DNA of 64,000 bases from Trileptium ribeirensis (taxonomy: Eukaryota; Nematoda; Enoplea; Enoplida; Thoracostomopsidae): positions 24,692 to 88,691 of the forward strand of contig JASANE010028637.1 in assembly GCA_030248225.1 (NCBI GenBank), read 5' to 3'. Position numbers and translations under genes: made by a program. The notes beneath the pieces are model-generated. The model was not told where the DNA came from. It was given only the letters and a program-made list of their open reading frames with translations, and ran no database searches. Shown in pieces: positions 39,801 to 44,900 of this stretch; position 1 is the stretch's first letter; the number at the start of each line of letters is the position of its first letter.

Positions 39801-40195
39801 AGCTTATTACAAAAGGCGTTATTATGCGAGAATGGCGTGACTATGCATCGGAGTTGGAACGTTCGAAGACTGCAAAAGGGGAAAAGACTAGTAGCAGTAA
39901 CGGTACAGACGTACCGAATACTGCGTCAAATAGCGTTGGATCTGGAGCTGGTAAAGCAAATCTTAGCGTATCGACGGGGTTAAAGCCGGCCCTAAAAGGT
40001 CAACAATCGGGCTATGCGACGCCAGTATATCATCCCAATCCGTCACGTTCTGCGGCGGGAGCTGCTCATGGTTATTCGTCCGACCATTCATCTAGTTTTG
40101 CGTCACTTGATTCGTCACCGTCGAAAAAGCACCCGACTAGTAGTACAGCTGTGGGTAAAAACGAGCCAGGAACGATGTATGTTAGTAATTTGTAG
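760..40195 (+). CDS. ATP8B: ATP8B-clade P4-ATPase (phospholipid flippase), split gene, 5' end outside window
   Basis: This entry spans the whole locus; exons are listed separately as E1a/E1b to E23. P4-ATPases use ATP to move phospholipids from the outer to the inner leaflet of plasma, Golgi or endosomal membranes, usually with a CDC50/TMEM30 partner. Joining exons by phase gives 1,239 codons without a stop. Motifs in order: DGETNLK (actuator), VVPISLYVS (M4), SDKTGTLT (phosphorylated Asp), QSPDEEAL and FCKGAD (nucleotide domain), [18 protein letters not shown] (hinge), then M5-M10. The ATP8B assignment rests on stretches such as [44 protein letters not shown] and the C-terminal [15 protein letters not shown], all typical of ATP8B rather than ATP8A, 9, 10 or 11. 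The start codon and about 100 residues should lie upstream. The exact paralogue (8B1-8B4) cannot be assigned in an invertebrate. Confidence 0.95.
859..6024 (+). other. Intron between the two alternative exons
   Basis: This 5.2-kb AT-rich stretch contains the three-copy array at 1987-2400 and otherwise no coding signal that I can support. Several short open frames (1213-1395, 1522-1743, 3464-3649) have no recognisable protein. A copy of the dispersed motif around AGCTCGGCGAGCTGGTTCA (5770-5789) resembles the repeat at 48341-48600. Confidence 0.6.
1987..2400. repeat. Three-copy tandem repeat, about 133-141 bp
   Basis: The phrase TGTGCTCATGATATTTATCTC followed by a CCTATTTTGGTATTTT block recurs three times, with copies starting near 1987, 2128 and 2261. 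Copies differ by small indels, so the array is older than the one at 1-529. It is intronic. Confidence 0.9.
6025..6123 (+). CDS. ATP8B: ATP8B exon E1b: alternative M1-M2 exon, version 2
   Basis: This exon is 99 nt, phase 0/0, with acceptor CTATTACAG and donor GTAAGT (stronger than the GTGAGT of E1a). It encodes [12 protein letters not shown] and ends [10 protein letters not shown]. It aligns without gaps to E1a and differs mainly inside M2 (LGFVLLMSG against LAGVISLSA). The next exon begins QRHRSD, which continues the family pattern KDxxDDxxRH from either version. Confidence 0.93.
6124..12488 (+). other. Intron E1b-E2
   Basis: This 6.4-kb intron has no supported gene. The stretch 8140-9200 is visibly richer in G+C than its surroundings and may be an old inserted element, but I see no ends and no protein. 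A three-copy 30-bp repeat lies at 10274-10362. The remainder is AT-rich unique sequence with TA microsatellites (for example 7960-7974). Confidence 0.5.
10274..10362. repeat. 30-bp tandem repeat, 3 copies
   Basis: ATAACTGAAAA recurs at 10282, 10311 and 10341, followed each time by an AAGCGGTAT-like block. It is a short degenerate minisatellite inside the intron. Confidence 0.85.
12489..12623 (+). CDS. ATP8B: ATP8B exon E2: start of actuator domain
   Basis: This exon is 135 nt, phase 0/0, with acceptor AATTTTAG and donor GTAAGG. It encodes 45 residues, [14 protein letters not shown] onward, including [15 protein letters not shown]. The NNR and KVGDVIR blocks are conserved in ATP8B pumps at the entry to the actuator domain. 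Confidence 0.95.
12624..13828 (+). other. Intron E2-E3 with a TTAGGC-like repeat fragment
   Basis: At about 12745-12835 there are repeated GGCTTAG/GCCTAA blocks (CTTAGTTTTAGGCTTAGTG and others) that resemble the inverted elements at 53390-53550 and 58470-58640. The rest carries no supported feature. The open frame at 13485-13847 only overlaps the next exon in another frame. Confidence 0.5.
13829..13899 (+). CDS. ATP8B: ATP8B exon E3: actuator domain
   Basis: This exon is 71 nt, phase 0 to 2, with acceptor TGTTTTAG and donor GTGAGC. It encodes [20 protein letters not shown] then ELD plus two bases of Gly. The Gly codon is completed in E4, so the dephosphorylation loop DGET is split by the intron. 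[11 protein letters not shown] and YxETAELDG are near-invariant in this family. Confidence 0.96.
13900..14918 (+). other. Intron E3-E4
   Basis: About 1 kb of AT-rich sequence. The open frame at 14510-14722 has no recognisable product and I see no repeat structure. Confidence 0.5.
14919..15001 (+). CDS. ATP8B: ATP8B exon E4: DGET loop
   Basis: This exon is 83 nt, phase 2 to 1, with acceptor TATTTCAG and donor GTCAGT. With the Gly from E3 it reads [20 protein letters not shown]. The Glu of DGET is the catalytic residue for dephosphorylation in P4-ATPases. The unusual donor GTCAGT is supported because the frame continues exactly into E5. Confidence 0.94.
15002..16203 (+). other. Intron E4-E5
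   Basis: It contains the inverted-repeat element at 15577-15936. The rest is AT-rich with no supported gene. Overlapping open frames on both strands at 15441-15944 fall inside the element and look like chance frames in a repeat. Confidence 0.5.
15577..15936. mobile_element. Short inverted-repeat (MITE-like) element, about 360 bp
   Basis: The left end TGTATCTGGGCTCTCC is matched in inverse orientation by GGAGAGCCCAGTGTACA at the right. The two share the core CTGGGCTCTCC with one indel beside it. The interior is non-coding, with a G run near 15599. A related end (TGTATATCTGGGTTCCCCC) occurs near 17910, suggesting a dispersed family. No clear target-site duplication was found. Confidence 0.5.
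16204..16349 (+). CDS. ATP8B: ATP8B exon E5: actuator domain
   Basis: This exon is 146 nt, phase 1 to 0, with acceptor TTTTACAG and donor GTGCGT. It encodes [18 protein letters not shown] and then [16 protein letters not shown], the conserved CE-PNN-L--F-G and LLRGC-LRNT-W-YG blocks of P4-ATPases. A decayed copy of its 3' half lies about 100 bp downstream at 16449-16540. Confidence 0.96.
16350..17121 (+). other. Intron E5-E6
   Basis: It holds the decayed exon copy described separately. The remaining sequence, including the open frame at 16887-17093, shows nothing I recognise. Confidence 0.5.
16449..16540 (+). pseudogene. Decayed partial duplicate of ATP8B exon E5
   Basis: The stretch aligns with the last part of E5 plus its donor and the first intron bases (16265-16379). 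It would read [18 protein letters not shown] then a TAG stop where E5 has Trp. Compared with E5 it lost one codon and the donor changed from GTGCGT to GTGCAT. Because homology runs past the exon boundary into the intron, it is a genomic duplication and not a retrocopy. It cannot be used as a coding exon. Confidence 0.8.
17122..17226 (+). CDS. ATP8B: ATP8B exon E6: actuator to M3
   Basis: This exon is 105 nt, phase 0/0, with acceptor TTTTTCAG and donor GTAAGC. It encodes [20 protein letters not shown], then [15 protein letters not shown]. The block [14 protein letters not shown] is characteristic of ATP8B. I chose the donor after GGT because it keeps the frame; the overlapping GTGTAA one base earlier would break it. 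Confidence 0.95.
17227..18689 (+). other. Intron E6-E7
   Basis: About 1.5 kb. The stretch 17520-17940 contains repeat-like GC-rich blocks (GGGGGCAGCCC, GGTTCCCCCACG) related to the ends of the element at 15577-15936. Open frames there run in several frames on both strands and are not supported as genes. Confidence 0.45.
18690..18907 (+). CDS. ATP8B: ATP8B exon E7: M3-M4
   Basis: This exon is 218 nt, phase 0 to 2, with acceptor CTTTTTAG and donor GTTAGT. It encodes a hydrophobic M3, the acidic luminal loop around [18 protein letters not shown], and M4 with [10 protein letters not shown]. The PISL motif marks the unwound part of M4 along which the lipid headgroup passes; the Ile is the hydrophobic gate in studied flippases. 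Confidence 0.95.
18908..19832 (+). other. Intron E7-E8
   Basis: Ordinary AT-rich intron with no repeat or gene signal that I can support. The open frames at 18958-19273 and 19312-19503 are not recognisable. Confidence 0.5.
19833..19995 (+). CDS. ATP8B: ATP8B exon E8: phosphorylation site
   Basis: This exon is 163 nt, phase 2 to 0, with acceptor TTTTTCAG and donor GTAATT. It encodes [20 protein letters not shown] and then [19 protein letters not shown]. The Asp of DKTGT is the residue phosphorylated in each transport cycle. The exon ends immediately after this motif. Confidence 0.97.
19996..21353 (+). other. Intron E8-E9 with a dispersed repeat
   Basis: It contains a repeat of about 460 bp at 20820-21280 that reappears inverted at 33000-33740. 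A block at 20400-20820 has scattered C and G runs (for example GTTCCCCCCAC) and looks repeat-derived, but I could not define its ends. Confidence 0.5.
20820..21280 (+). repeat. Dispersed repeat, inverted copy at 33000-33740
   Basis: Two blocks match the reverse complement of 33000-33740: one around TTTTTAAGGGTTCTTTTT with the preceding GAACGCGAACAACTCC, and one ending CACCCTCGCTTGTGAG. Translation of the first block gives similar but frame-disrupted peptides in both copies (EREQL---QN-K--FKG), which may be relics of a transposon protein. No protein family was identified. Confidence 0.65.
21354..21446 (+). CDS. ATP8B: ATP8B exon E9: start of nucleotide-binding domain
   Basis: This exon is 93 nt, phase 0/0, with acceptor AATTTTAG and donor GTAAGC. 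It encodes [29 protein letters not shown] after the DKTGTLTQ of E8 is the family pattern. Confidence 0.95.
21447..22125 (+). other. Intron E9-E10
   Basis: It contains two loosely similar blocks (21690-21780 and 21860-21945), each with a CATATAA-TGCATTATTATG or -CGCATTATTATGG core followed by TTAGCCTACAT or TTGGCCTACAT. This suggests an old local duplication of about 170 bp. Nothing else was seen. Confidence 0.5.
22126..22230 (+). CDS. ATP8B: ATP8B exon E10: nucleotide-binding domain, variable part
   Basis: This exon is 105 nt, phase 0/0, with acceptor ATTTACAG and donor GTAACG. It encodes [20 protein letters not shown] followed by [13 protein letters not shown]. The region is poorly conserved between paralogues but F-W-DQKL-- is typical of ATP8B. 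Confidence 0.92.
22231..22967 (+). other. Intron E10-E11
   Basis: No supported feature. The open frames at 22702-22926 and 22728-23093 (minus) overlap E11 only as shadows. Confidence 0.5.
22968..23079 (+). CDS. ATP8B: ATP8B exon E11: nucleotide-binding domain
   Basis: This exon is 112 nt, phase 0 to 1, with acceptor ATTTCAG and donor GTACTG. It encodes [15 protein letters not shown] and [13 protein letters not shown]. The SPDE-AL block is a P4 signature in the nucleotide-binding domain. Confidence 0.96.
23080..25046 (+). other. Intron E11-E12 carrying an antisense LINE fragment
   Basis: This 2-kb intron contains the reverse-transcriptase fragment at 23761-24360 on the minus strand. The rest has no supported gene. 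Confidence 0.55.
23761..24360 (-). mobile_element. Non-LTR retrotransposon 3' fragment (reverse transcriptase C-terminus), broken
   Basis: Read on the minus strand, the first part gives a peptide with [20 protein letters not shown] and AKARSQAAW, typical of the region after the reverse transcriptase core. From 24186 down to 23761 another frame continues with [39 protein letters not shown] and [12 protein letters not shown], the usual C-terminal tail of RTE- or craniate-LINE-like elements. The change of frame near 24186 shows a frameshift, so it is dead. The 5' part (endonuclease, most of the polymerase) is absent, as expected from 5' truncation. It lies antisense to the flippase gene. Confidence 0.88.
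25047..25220 (+). CDS. ATP8B: ATP8B exon E12: nucleotide-binding domain
   Basis: This exon is 174 nt, phase 1/1, with acceptor CTTTTCAG and donor GTGGGT. It encodes [40 protein letters not shown] and FLFCKG. The F-N-RKRMSV segment contacts ATP, and KGAD is completed in E13. Confidence 0.96.
25221..25866 (+). other. Intron E12-E13
   Basis: Ordinary intron of about 650 bp with no feature seen. Confidence 0.5.
25867..26041 (+). CDS. ATP8B: ATP8B exon E13: nucleotide-binding domain end
   Basis: This exon is 175 nt, phase 1 to 2, with acceptor TATTTCAG and donor GTAGCT. It encodes [30 protein letters not shown] and [13 protein letters not shown] and DGLRTL are the expected P-type blocks. The donor is weak (GTAGCT) but is the only one that keeps the frame into E14. 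Confidence 0.94.
26042..27273 (+). other. Intron E13-E14 with long C and G runs
   Basis: The intron holds a left end GGGTCATTTCACG at about 26119, related to the 1.6-kb element at 40389-41992, then a run of 10 G at 26151, and runs of 8-13 C near 26513, 26693, 27002, each followed by GACCA or GGACCA. It appears built of several diverged copies of that element family. The open frame at 26727-26966 lies inside these repeats. Confidence 0.6.
27274..27452 (+). CDS. ATP8B: ATP8B exon E14: hinge with TGDK
   Basis: This exon is 179 nt, phase 2 to 1, with acceptor ATTTATAG and donor GTAAGT. It encodes [38 protein letters not shown] and [23 protein letters not shown] and TGDK are family-wide P4 motifs. 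The open frame continues upstream in the intron, but homology starts at the acceptor. Confidence 0.96.
27453..28161 (+). other. Intron E14-E15
   Basis: About 700 bp of AT-rich sequence; no supported feature. Confidence 0.5.
28162..28375 (+). CDS. ATP8B: ATP8B exon E15: P domain
   Basis: This exon is 214 nt, phase 1 to 2, with acceptor TTTTTGTAG. It encodes [20 protein letters not shown] and a variable, Asn-rich linker. I chose donor GTTAGT at 28376 because it keeps the frame with E16 and matches the donor used by E7. GTCGTT at 28373 would also keep frame (one residue shorter) and cannot be excluded. Confidence 0.9.
28376..30286 (+). other. Intron E15-E16 carrying a sense LINE fragment
   Basis: This 1.9-kb intron contains the LINE tail at 29705-29980. 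The open frame at 28820-29068 has no recognisable product. Confidence 0.5.
29705..29980 (+). mobile_element. Non-LTR retrotransposon 3' fragment (CR1/L2-type C-terminus)
   Basis: The plus strand reads [27 protein letters not shown], then [20 protein letters not shown] and [10 protein letters not shown] before a TAG at 29978-29980. The pattern RI-FK---L-FK-L-G--PSYL, then -A---WN-LP--LR and F-R-LK--LF is the standard C-terminus of CR1, L2 and related LINEs. Only the tail is present (5' truncated). It differs from the fragment at 23761-24360, so two LINE lineages have inserted into this gene. Confidence 0.88.
30287..30404 (+). CDS. ATP8B: ATP8B exon E16: P domain, variable loop
   Basis: This exon is 118 nt, phase 2 to 0, with acceptor TATTTTAG and donor GTACGG. 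It encodes a Gly/Ser/Ala-rich stretch, then [12 protein letters not shown], matching the conserved -FALVI-GH-L of ATP8B. The start of the exon is the least conserved part. Confidence 0.92.
30405..30799 (+). other. Intron E16-E17
   Basis: About 400 bp of AT-rich intron; nothing seen. Confidence 0.5.
30800..30983 (+). CDS. ATP8B: ATP8B exon E17: GDGAND hinge
   Basis: This exon is 184 nt, phase 0 to 1, with acceptor TTTTTCAG and donor GTAAGT. It encodes [20 protein letters not shown] and [16 protein letters not shown]. The two Asp of GDGAND coordinate Mg2+ at the phosphorylation site. Confidence 0.97.
30984..31718 (+). other. Intron E17-E18
   Basis: No repeat or gene signal. The open frames crossing from E17 into the intron (to 31135) reflect a run without stops only. 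Confidence 0.5.
31719..31942 (+). CDS. ATP8B: ATP8B exon E18: P domain end and M5
   Basis: This exon is 224 nt, phase 1 to 0, with donor GTAAGT. The acceptor is TGTTAAAG, with no pyrimidine tract right before it. It encodes [40 protein letters not shown] and the hydrophobic M5. The codon across the junction becomes Met (MIK-M-AHIGVG) where most relatives have Thr. Confidence 0.94.
31943..32877 (+). other. Intron E18-E19
   Basis: It contains the two-copy 41-bp repeat at 32199-32281 and no supported gene. Confidence 0.5.
32199..32281. repeat. 41-bp direct repeat, 2 copies
   Basis: GCTACCAAATGTAAAT starts at 32199 and again at 32240, with one substitution in the following bases. It is a recent-looking local duplication inside an intron. 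Confidence 0.9.
32878..32987 (+). CDS. ATP8B: ATP8B exon E19: M6 region
   Basis: This exon is 110 nt, phase 0 to 2, with acceptor TTTTCAG and donor GTATGA. It encodes [20 protein letters not shown] and [16 protein letters not shown]. The N-x-xFT-LPV-xLGxFDQDV segment is ATP8B-typical. Confidence 0.96.
32988..34399 (+). other. Intron E19-E20 with inverted copy of the 20820 repeat
   Basis: The first 750 bp carry the dispersed repeat described at 33000-33740. The rest is AT-rich without supported features. Confidence 0.55.
33000..33740 (-). repeat. Dispersed repeat, inverted relative to 20820-21280
   Basis: Near its left end it has GCAAGCGAGGGTGAAACGGAG, the complement of the block ending the copy at 20820-21280. 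Near its right end it has the AACCCTTAAAAAGCTG block. A minus-strand open frame (33479-33733) contains [14 protein letters not shown] and [14 protein letters not shown], possibly the relic of a transposon protein; no family was recognised. Confidence 0.6.
34400..34525 (+). CDS. ATP8B: ATP8B exon E20: M7
   Basis: This exon is 126 nt, phase 2/2, with acceptor ATGTTTAG and donor GTACGT. It encodes [19 protein letters not shown] followed by [18 protein letters not shown]. The YPxLYxPGQ-NLxFN and FFIPYGAF blocks are those of ATP8B. Confidence 0.97.
34526..35406 (+). other. Intron E20-E21
   Basis: A stretch near 35060-35115 is rich in TTCGAAC and CGAAC motifs and resembles the interior of the inverted-repeat elements at 38802-39005 and 42044-42256. 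Nothing else was seen. Confidence 0.45.
35407..35500 (+). CDS. ATP8B: ATP8B exon E21: M8
   Basis: This exon is 94 nt, phase 2 to 0, with acceptor TTGTTTAG and donor GTAAAT. It encodes [20 protein letters not shown] and [11 protein letters not shown], the loop before M8 and M8 itself. It is shorter than the corresponding human loop. Confidence 0.93.
37526..37792. repeat. Degenerate array of TTACC-N-GC-N-GGTAA palindromes, about 20-bp spacing
   Basis: Imperfect inverted repeats resembling TTACCCGCAGGTAA start at about 37526, 37546, 37565, 37586, 37604, 37626, 37645, 37667, 37686, 37708, 37761 and 37780. Spacing is 18-22 bp except for one decayed gap. The array is bracketed by the direct repeats CTTATTTAAGAATAC (37486 region) and CTTATTTAAGAATAC (37808 region). 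It may be an old 20-bp minisatellite or part of an element. Confidence 0.8.
38281..38425. mobile_element. MITE-like element, 145 bp, inverted ends
   Basis: CCAAAAATGACTGTCGC at the left and GCGACAGTCATTTCTGG at the right are inverse complements with one mismatch over 17 bp. The interior repeats CGAGCGA and ACTCGCTCG blocks. No coding capacity. Confidence 0.7.
38802..39005. mobile_element. MITE-like element, 204 bp, TCGAACAA-rich
   Basis: Left end CTCGCCAGAAATGAGTGTG pairs with right end CAGCACGCATTTCTGGCGAG. The interior repeats GAACAA and TCGAAC about ten times. A related element lies at 42044-42256, and diverged pieces near 35060 and 44100-44330. Confidence 0.75.
39084..39293 (+). CDS. ATP8B: ATP8B exon E22: M9-M10
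   Basis: This exon is 210 nt, phase 0/0, with acceptor AATTTCAG and donor GTAAGT. It encodes [20 protein letters not shown], a luminal loop with [14 protein letters not shown], and a final helix ending [10 protein letters not shown]. The IALDT-YWT and WGS motifs match ATP8B. Confidence 0.96.
39294..39613 (+). other. Intron E22-E23
   Basis: Short intron of 320 bp; nothing seen. Confidence 0.5.
39614..40195 (+). CDS. ATP8B: ATP8B exon E23: cytosolic C-terminus and stop
   Basis: The last coding exon, 193 codons plus TAG, has acceptor AATTTCAG. It begins [19 protein letters not shown], has a basic [10 protein letters not shown] stretch, then [20 protein letters not shown], the most recognisable C-terminal block of ATP8B proteins. 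After that about 110 residues are Ser/Gly/Thr-rich and probably disordered, a place where flippase tails often carry autoinhibitory or phosphorylation sites (inference). No polyadenylation signal was convincing just downstream. Confidence 0.96.
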   Translation: MAARFFWFDAYPTLSDRVRVKQNIRRLATKLSELPLRPLTGSTRRRRSIRSGYAFSHRSGFGELITKGVIMREWRDYASELERSKTAKGEKTSSSNGTDVPNTASNSVGSGAGKANLSVSTGLKPALKGQQSGYATPVYHPNPSRSAAGAAHGYSSDHSSSFASLDSSPSKKHPTSSTAVGKNEPGTMYVSNL

Positions 40196-40388
40196 CAGCC
40201 AAGTTACCTTAACCTGTCTCAATCATGTACAATCAATAGTTGATTGTTTTTAAAGTAACTAGGGCTGGAAAACCGACATTTCGGCAGTATCCTGAAGATT
40301 TTAAATATTATATCTTTTAGTGTTATGAAAAAATCAGTATTGCCATGTGGTGGAAATGTTGAATATTAATAATCGAACAAATGAATAG

Positions 40389-41992
40389 GGGTCATTTCAC
40401 GAAACCATGTACTTTTGAAACACCACTTTTTGAAGCCAAAATGAAACGTTTTCGAATGTACAGTGTCTAGACCCCTTCCGATGTAAAAAACCCTGAATTT
40501 TTCGAATATCGAGGTCTCTATGCAAAACGAGCTACCTGAAACCTGCTACAGGGGTTGGAAAGGGCCCCCCTGGGGGTCGAATTTTAATCCGAAATAAGTC
40601 ATTATTCTGTAGTGTTGACGGAGTGACACGCGAACCATGGTCTGTTTTTATGCAAGTCCATCCAAAATGGTCCTAGTCAAGCCATTTGGAGCACTTGCGA
40701 CCTAAAATTGATGCTGCTAGGGTATTATTGGGGTTAAAATCGACCAATTTAGAACAAGCCTGTCGCAGATGTTTTTCTAGCGCAACGGAGACAGCACCTA
40801 CAGATACCATTTTATGCTCACAAACCAACCATGAGCGGGGGACGCCTGAGAAAAAATTTCAGGCAGATCCTTAGTCCTTGTAAAAAATGGTACCCCGATA
40901 TGTTGAGTCGGGGGGGGCTACACCTCAGGTCGGGGGGGCTACACCTCAGGTCGGGGGGCTACACCTCAGGTCGGGGGGGCTACAGTTTCCTATAACATGC
41001 AACGCCCCAAACTTTAGCTACTTCTATACATTCTAGATGTAAGCTGGTGTAAAACAAATACAATTGATCTGTGACCAGTTTACATTTAAGTGATGATACC
41101 AAGGACAATGCGTGTAATAGATGTGCGGGCAGGCAGAAGGGTTTCCTAGCTGCCCAGTTAACAGCACGGCCCCATATCATAGTGCAATGATGATGAACTT
41201 ATATACTAATATGATTCTTGCGACCTTCGATTACTTTTATTATACATGCGGCCGGGGGGGGGGGCTACATTTTCATTAAAAAATTTTAATAGATGGGTCG
41301 ATTCTAGTGGGGCTTTACTATGTTTATATCCGGCCTATTGTAAGACTGTATGCTAAATTTGGCTTTTTTAAATTTAAGTTTGGTCAGGTCGGGGGGGGGG
41401 GCTAAATTTTGCATACCCCATTTTTGGCATTTTATGACCTTTGACCTCATAATGAAATAACACATGAACAGACGCTGATATGGTTTTTTTTCAATAACAC
41501 CTGTACTGATTGCGATTACCGTTATATAGCATTTTTGACGCTAGTGCACTTTTACGTTATTTACCAGCGTCTGAAAGCTGCCAGATTTGACCTTGGTCGG
41601 GGGGGTACATGTCACGAAAAAAATTTTCGGAAGCTTGACGTCAGCTTCAGTGTCGATGCTTACTCCCAAGTTTTTCCGGAAAAATTAGCAAATACCAATG
41701 GATCACAGTGAAATGAAAAACACGTATATGTATCACGTGCTAGCGATACGGCGAACGTTTATATTAGGACATGTGTTTATGGCTTCATTTGACCAACCCG
41801 GGTTGAGAGCCTCTGGCTCCTGCTATGTTTGGGGTACAGAGGTGCACGATACCTCGTTATGATCGTCGGATATGCTATTACTACATCTCACGGCGACATT
41901 AAATTTCCTTACAAAAGACTGGTGGTATGGGCCAAAAAGTGCCGATGTAGCCCCCCCCCCGACTAAAATGACATGGTTTCGTGAAATGACCC
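40389..41992. mobile_element. 1,604-bp non-autonomous DNA element, 22-bp perfect inverted ends
   Basis: GGGTCATTTCACGAAACCAT starts the left end and its exact complement closes the right end (22/22 bp). The element is flanked on both sides by ATAG (40385-40388 and 41993-41996), a plausible 4-bp target-site duplication. The interior has no transposase frame. It contains repeated G runs followed by GCTAC (40907-40985, 41253, 41391, 41597) and a run of C near the right end. A related left end lies at about 26119. Confidence 0.85.
40907..40985. repeat. G-run tandem repeat inside the 1.6-kb element
   Basis: Four copies of a 20-21-bp unit, GTCGGGGGGGCTACACCTCAG with 6-8 G, lie head to tail. Length differences fall in the G run. 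The strand could form G-quadruplexes (inference). Confidence 0.9.
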
Positions 41993-41996
41993 ATAG

Positions 41997-44900
41997 AGTA
42001 ATGTAGGTACTGGAAAAATATCACTGTTGCAAAAAGTACAGTATTCGTCTGAAATGAGTGTAACCTTTCGATCAAACAGAAATCGAACGAAATTTATTAT
42101 CGAACAACACTCAAACAAACTTTGAACAGCGCTCGAAAATTAAAAAAAATCGTGTCAAAATTTCAAGCACAACTCGAACACATTTCGAACAAAATTTTGA
42201 ATTTTATCGAACGAACTTGGAGCGAACGTCGAACGATCAGCACTCATTTTTGGCCATTACAGAAATGTAGCCCAAGTGAAAGGGTGGGGAAACTCACTTT
42301 AATATTTTCGAGTGAAAATAATAAAGTTCGAAAACAGTGTTCATGCATTACAAAGCCTTTCCAGCAATTGACATTATCACATCTCCAACTCAAAGTCACA
42401 ATCTAGATACGTTGCAGCATCACATTGGAAGTTTCACTGTTTTAATCAATAATAGAGGATTAAATATTAGTTTCGATGAGGTTGCGATATTCAGGTGGTG
42501 TGAGCAACTCTGAACGTGGATTGTCTAGGAAAATGACTGCGGCAATAAGATTTTTTTTTTGGAATTGTAGTAAGACTTCTGCTTTTCATTTTATATCTAC
42601 AATCAGAATTATTTTGCGATTAAGTTCCCAAAATTAAATCTATTTCTTTACTGTTTTTTGTCAAATGAAAATACGATTAATGTATGATCTAAGTTTGACT
42701 GCATTGAAACGAGCAACGAGCCATAATAATTATTGTCTACGATTACACAGTGCTTGCTTTAGTATTATTGTGAAAGGTGTTTCCTGCATAGAGTTTACTA
42801 CCTCGTATCATTCTACTGATGGCTCATTGTGGTAATATACAGATCGGCTGTGCATTTGAGAAAAATTATTGGTTTGTCAGTCTTTAATCTGTTCTTTGAT
42901 ACGACCCATTTTATGACCTATTCGTTGTATGATAATTATTCCCCGTAATTATAAACTAATTTATTTTCAACAAACGGTTTTTTGTTCCTTAAAATGGGAA
43001 TAATTATTGTTAGTATCACAACAACTGAGACGCTGGCTACACTAATATGCTATGTGCGTGTTTGCTACAGTTACGGTTAGAAGTAAAAAATCTGTCTTTT
43101 ATGAAAAATCTTGGAGTAGCACTTGAAGAGCAAAAATGTCAATTTTATTTCTACCTGTCACTGTACGCTAGTAACGCTGGTACTAAAACGGCATGACGTT
43201 ATAGTAGTATTTCCACTATGGTGCCTCGGATTTGTGGCTACAACATCTTTGTGAGCCGCGTTCTATATATTTAGAAACGATTCCTAGGTTTTGTTATTTG
43301 GTTTGATAGCCGGCATTGATGTGAGACAAAAATAAACTAGTTCTATAAGTTCGCGCAGCTTAAAATTATTTAATTCAACAAATTTTAGTACATACGTGTG
43401 TAGTGGTTTTACAGTCGTAAACCAATCTCCGTTCATCGATTGTGTTATACCTGAAAATGTTGCTGCAGATCATAGTTGATACACATATTGACATTTTATT
43501 TTGAAGCTTATGTGCCATGATGAAATGCATACTTTCGTACAAAAAAATACCTGCGAACTTTTGGATTACATGTTAACTGCAATAGTGTGGTTCCTTATTT
43601 TAATGAGTGGAAGATGAAATATACTTTCTGAAATGTATCGAATTCATTAACACACTCAGTGTATCTGTAACTACATAATATCGCCAAAATCTTCGTATGT
43701 GAGATATGTTTGTATACTAAATGATAGAATTAAGTCAAGTTCAAGACAAATTATTAATGGCATACCAAATTTCGGAAATATCTGATAGAAAAAGTATTAT
43801 GCACAAAATGCTTCAGTTTAAATAAAATTTTTCTCAAATGGTTTCGGGTGGAATTTATTTTTTCAAACAAAAATTGATTTGACGAAATACATTTTGCCCC
43901 CAATTTTTAGTTGGAATTATTAATTTTAGCTTATCAGTTCTACATTTCTTATAGAGCCTAAGTCAAACTGGTGTGTACAGTTATATCACTAAAAAGAACA
44001 CTCATGTGGGGATGAGGTCGACAGCAGCTGCCGACTTAGTTTTAAGTTTGCAGTTCCTGTGGAAATACTCATTTTTCGAGGAACAAGACGGATGTTGAAC
44101 GCATTACGAACATGTCTCGAACAAACATAACTATTCTATTAACAGTTTTAATTTTTGAAATTATTTTTTTTATTTATCCGCTCGATTACGTTTAGCTTAA
44201 CAGAACTACAATGTGCTATCAAACATGTTCGAGCAGATACGAGCACATTAACCGGGAGCTTCGAACACACTTGGAAAAGTTTATTTGACGAACGTCGAAC
44301 AAGTCTCAAACGAACAGTGGTCACTTCTGGCAAAGGCTTTAGTATACATAACAATAAGGTAAGGACCTTTGCCTAGACTAAAACTCCGGCATAGTATTGG
44401 TATATCATGTCACAACATACGTTAGAGCTTTCGGGCTTCAGGCTTTTGTCGCTTATACCAGAACTATTCATAATTTACCATCAGAATCCGAATATTTACT
44501 CGATTATATTTGCTACTACATACCTGATGAAGGTAGTCTCAACTCAAATCTTGAGTGTATAGCATAAAATTTTGAAGATTATTTGATTTGATCTGATTCG
44601 AGCTAAATGAATTATTACAACGATATTATACCGTGGAGTATAATTCCGAAAGTCGAATCGATTATTGTATCATTTTGCTGAATAAATATAATATACACAT
44701 TTAGCTCGAATCCGAATATATTATTTTAACGTTATTCATGCATATTTGTACATAACGTTTATGCTATGCATTTACGGCTTTGCTACACTGTATCGCGCGG
44801 GTTTAATATTCAGCTTTGCCGCAGATCCCACCTACTGAATAGATTGTTGCTTAATAGGAACGACGTCAAAGTAATTCTTACTATTGGTAAACGAGCCGAA

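Noticed and set aside
40686..40874. 62-codon open frame in the 1.6-kb element
   Set aside because: Too short and without transposase motifs; it looks like chance inside a non-coding element.
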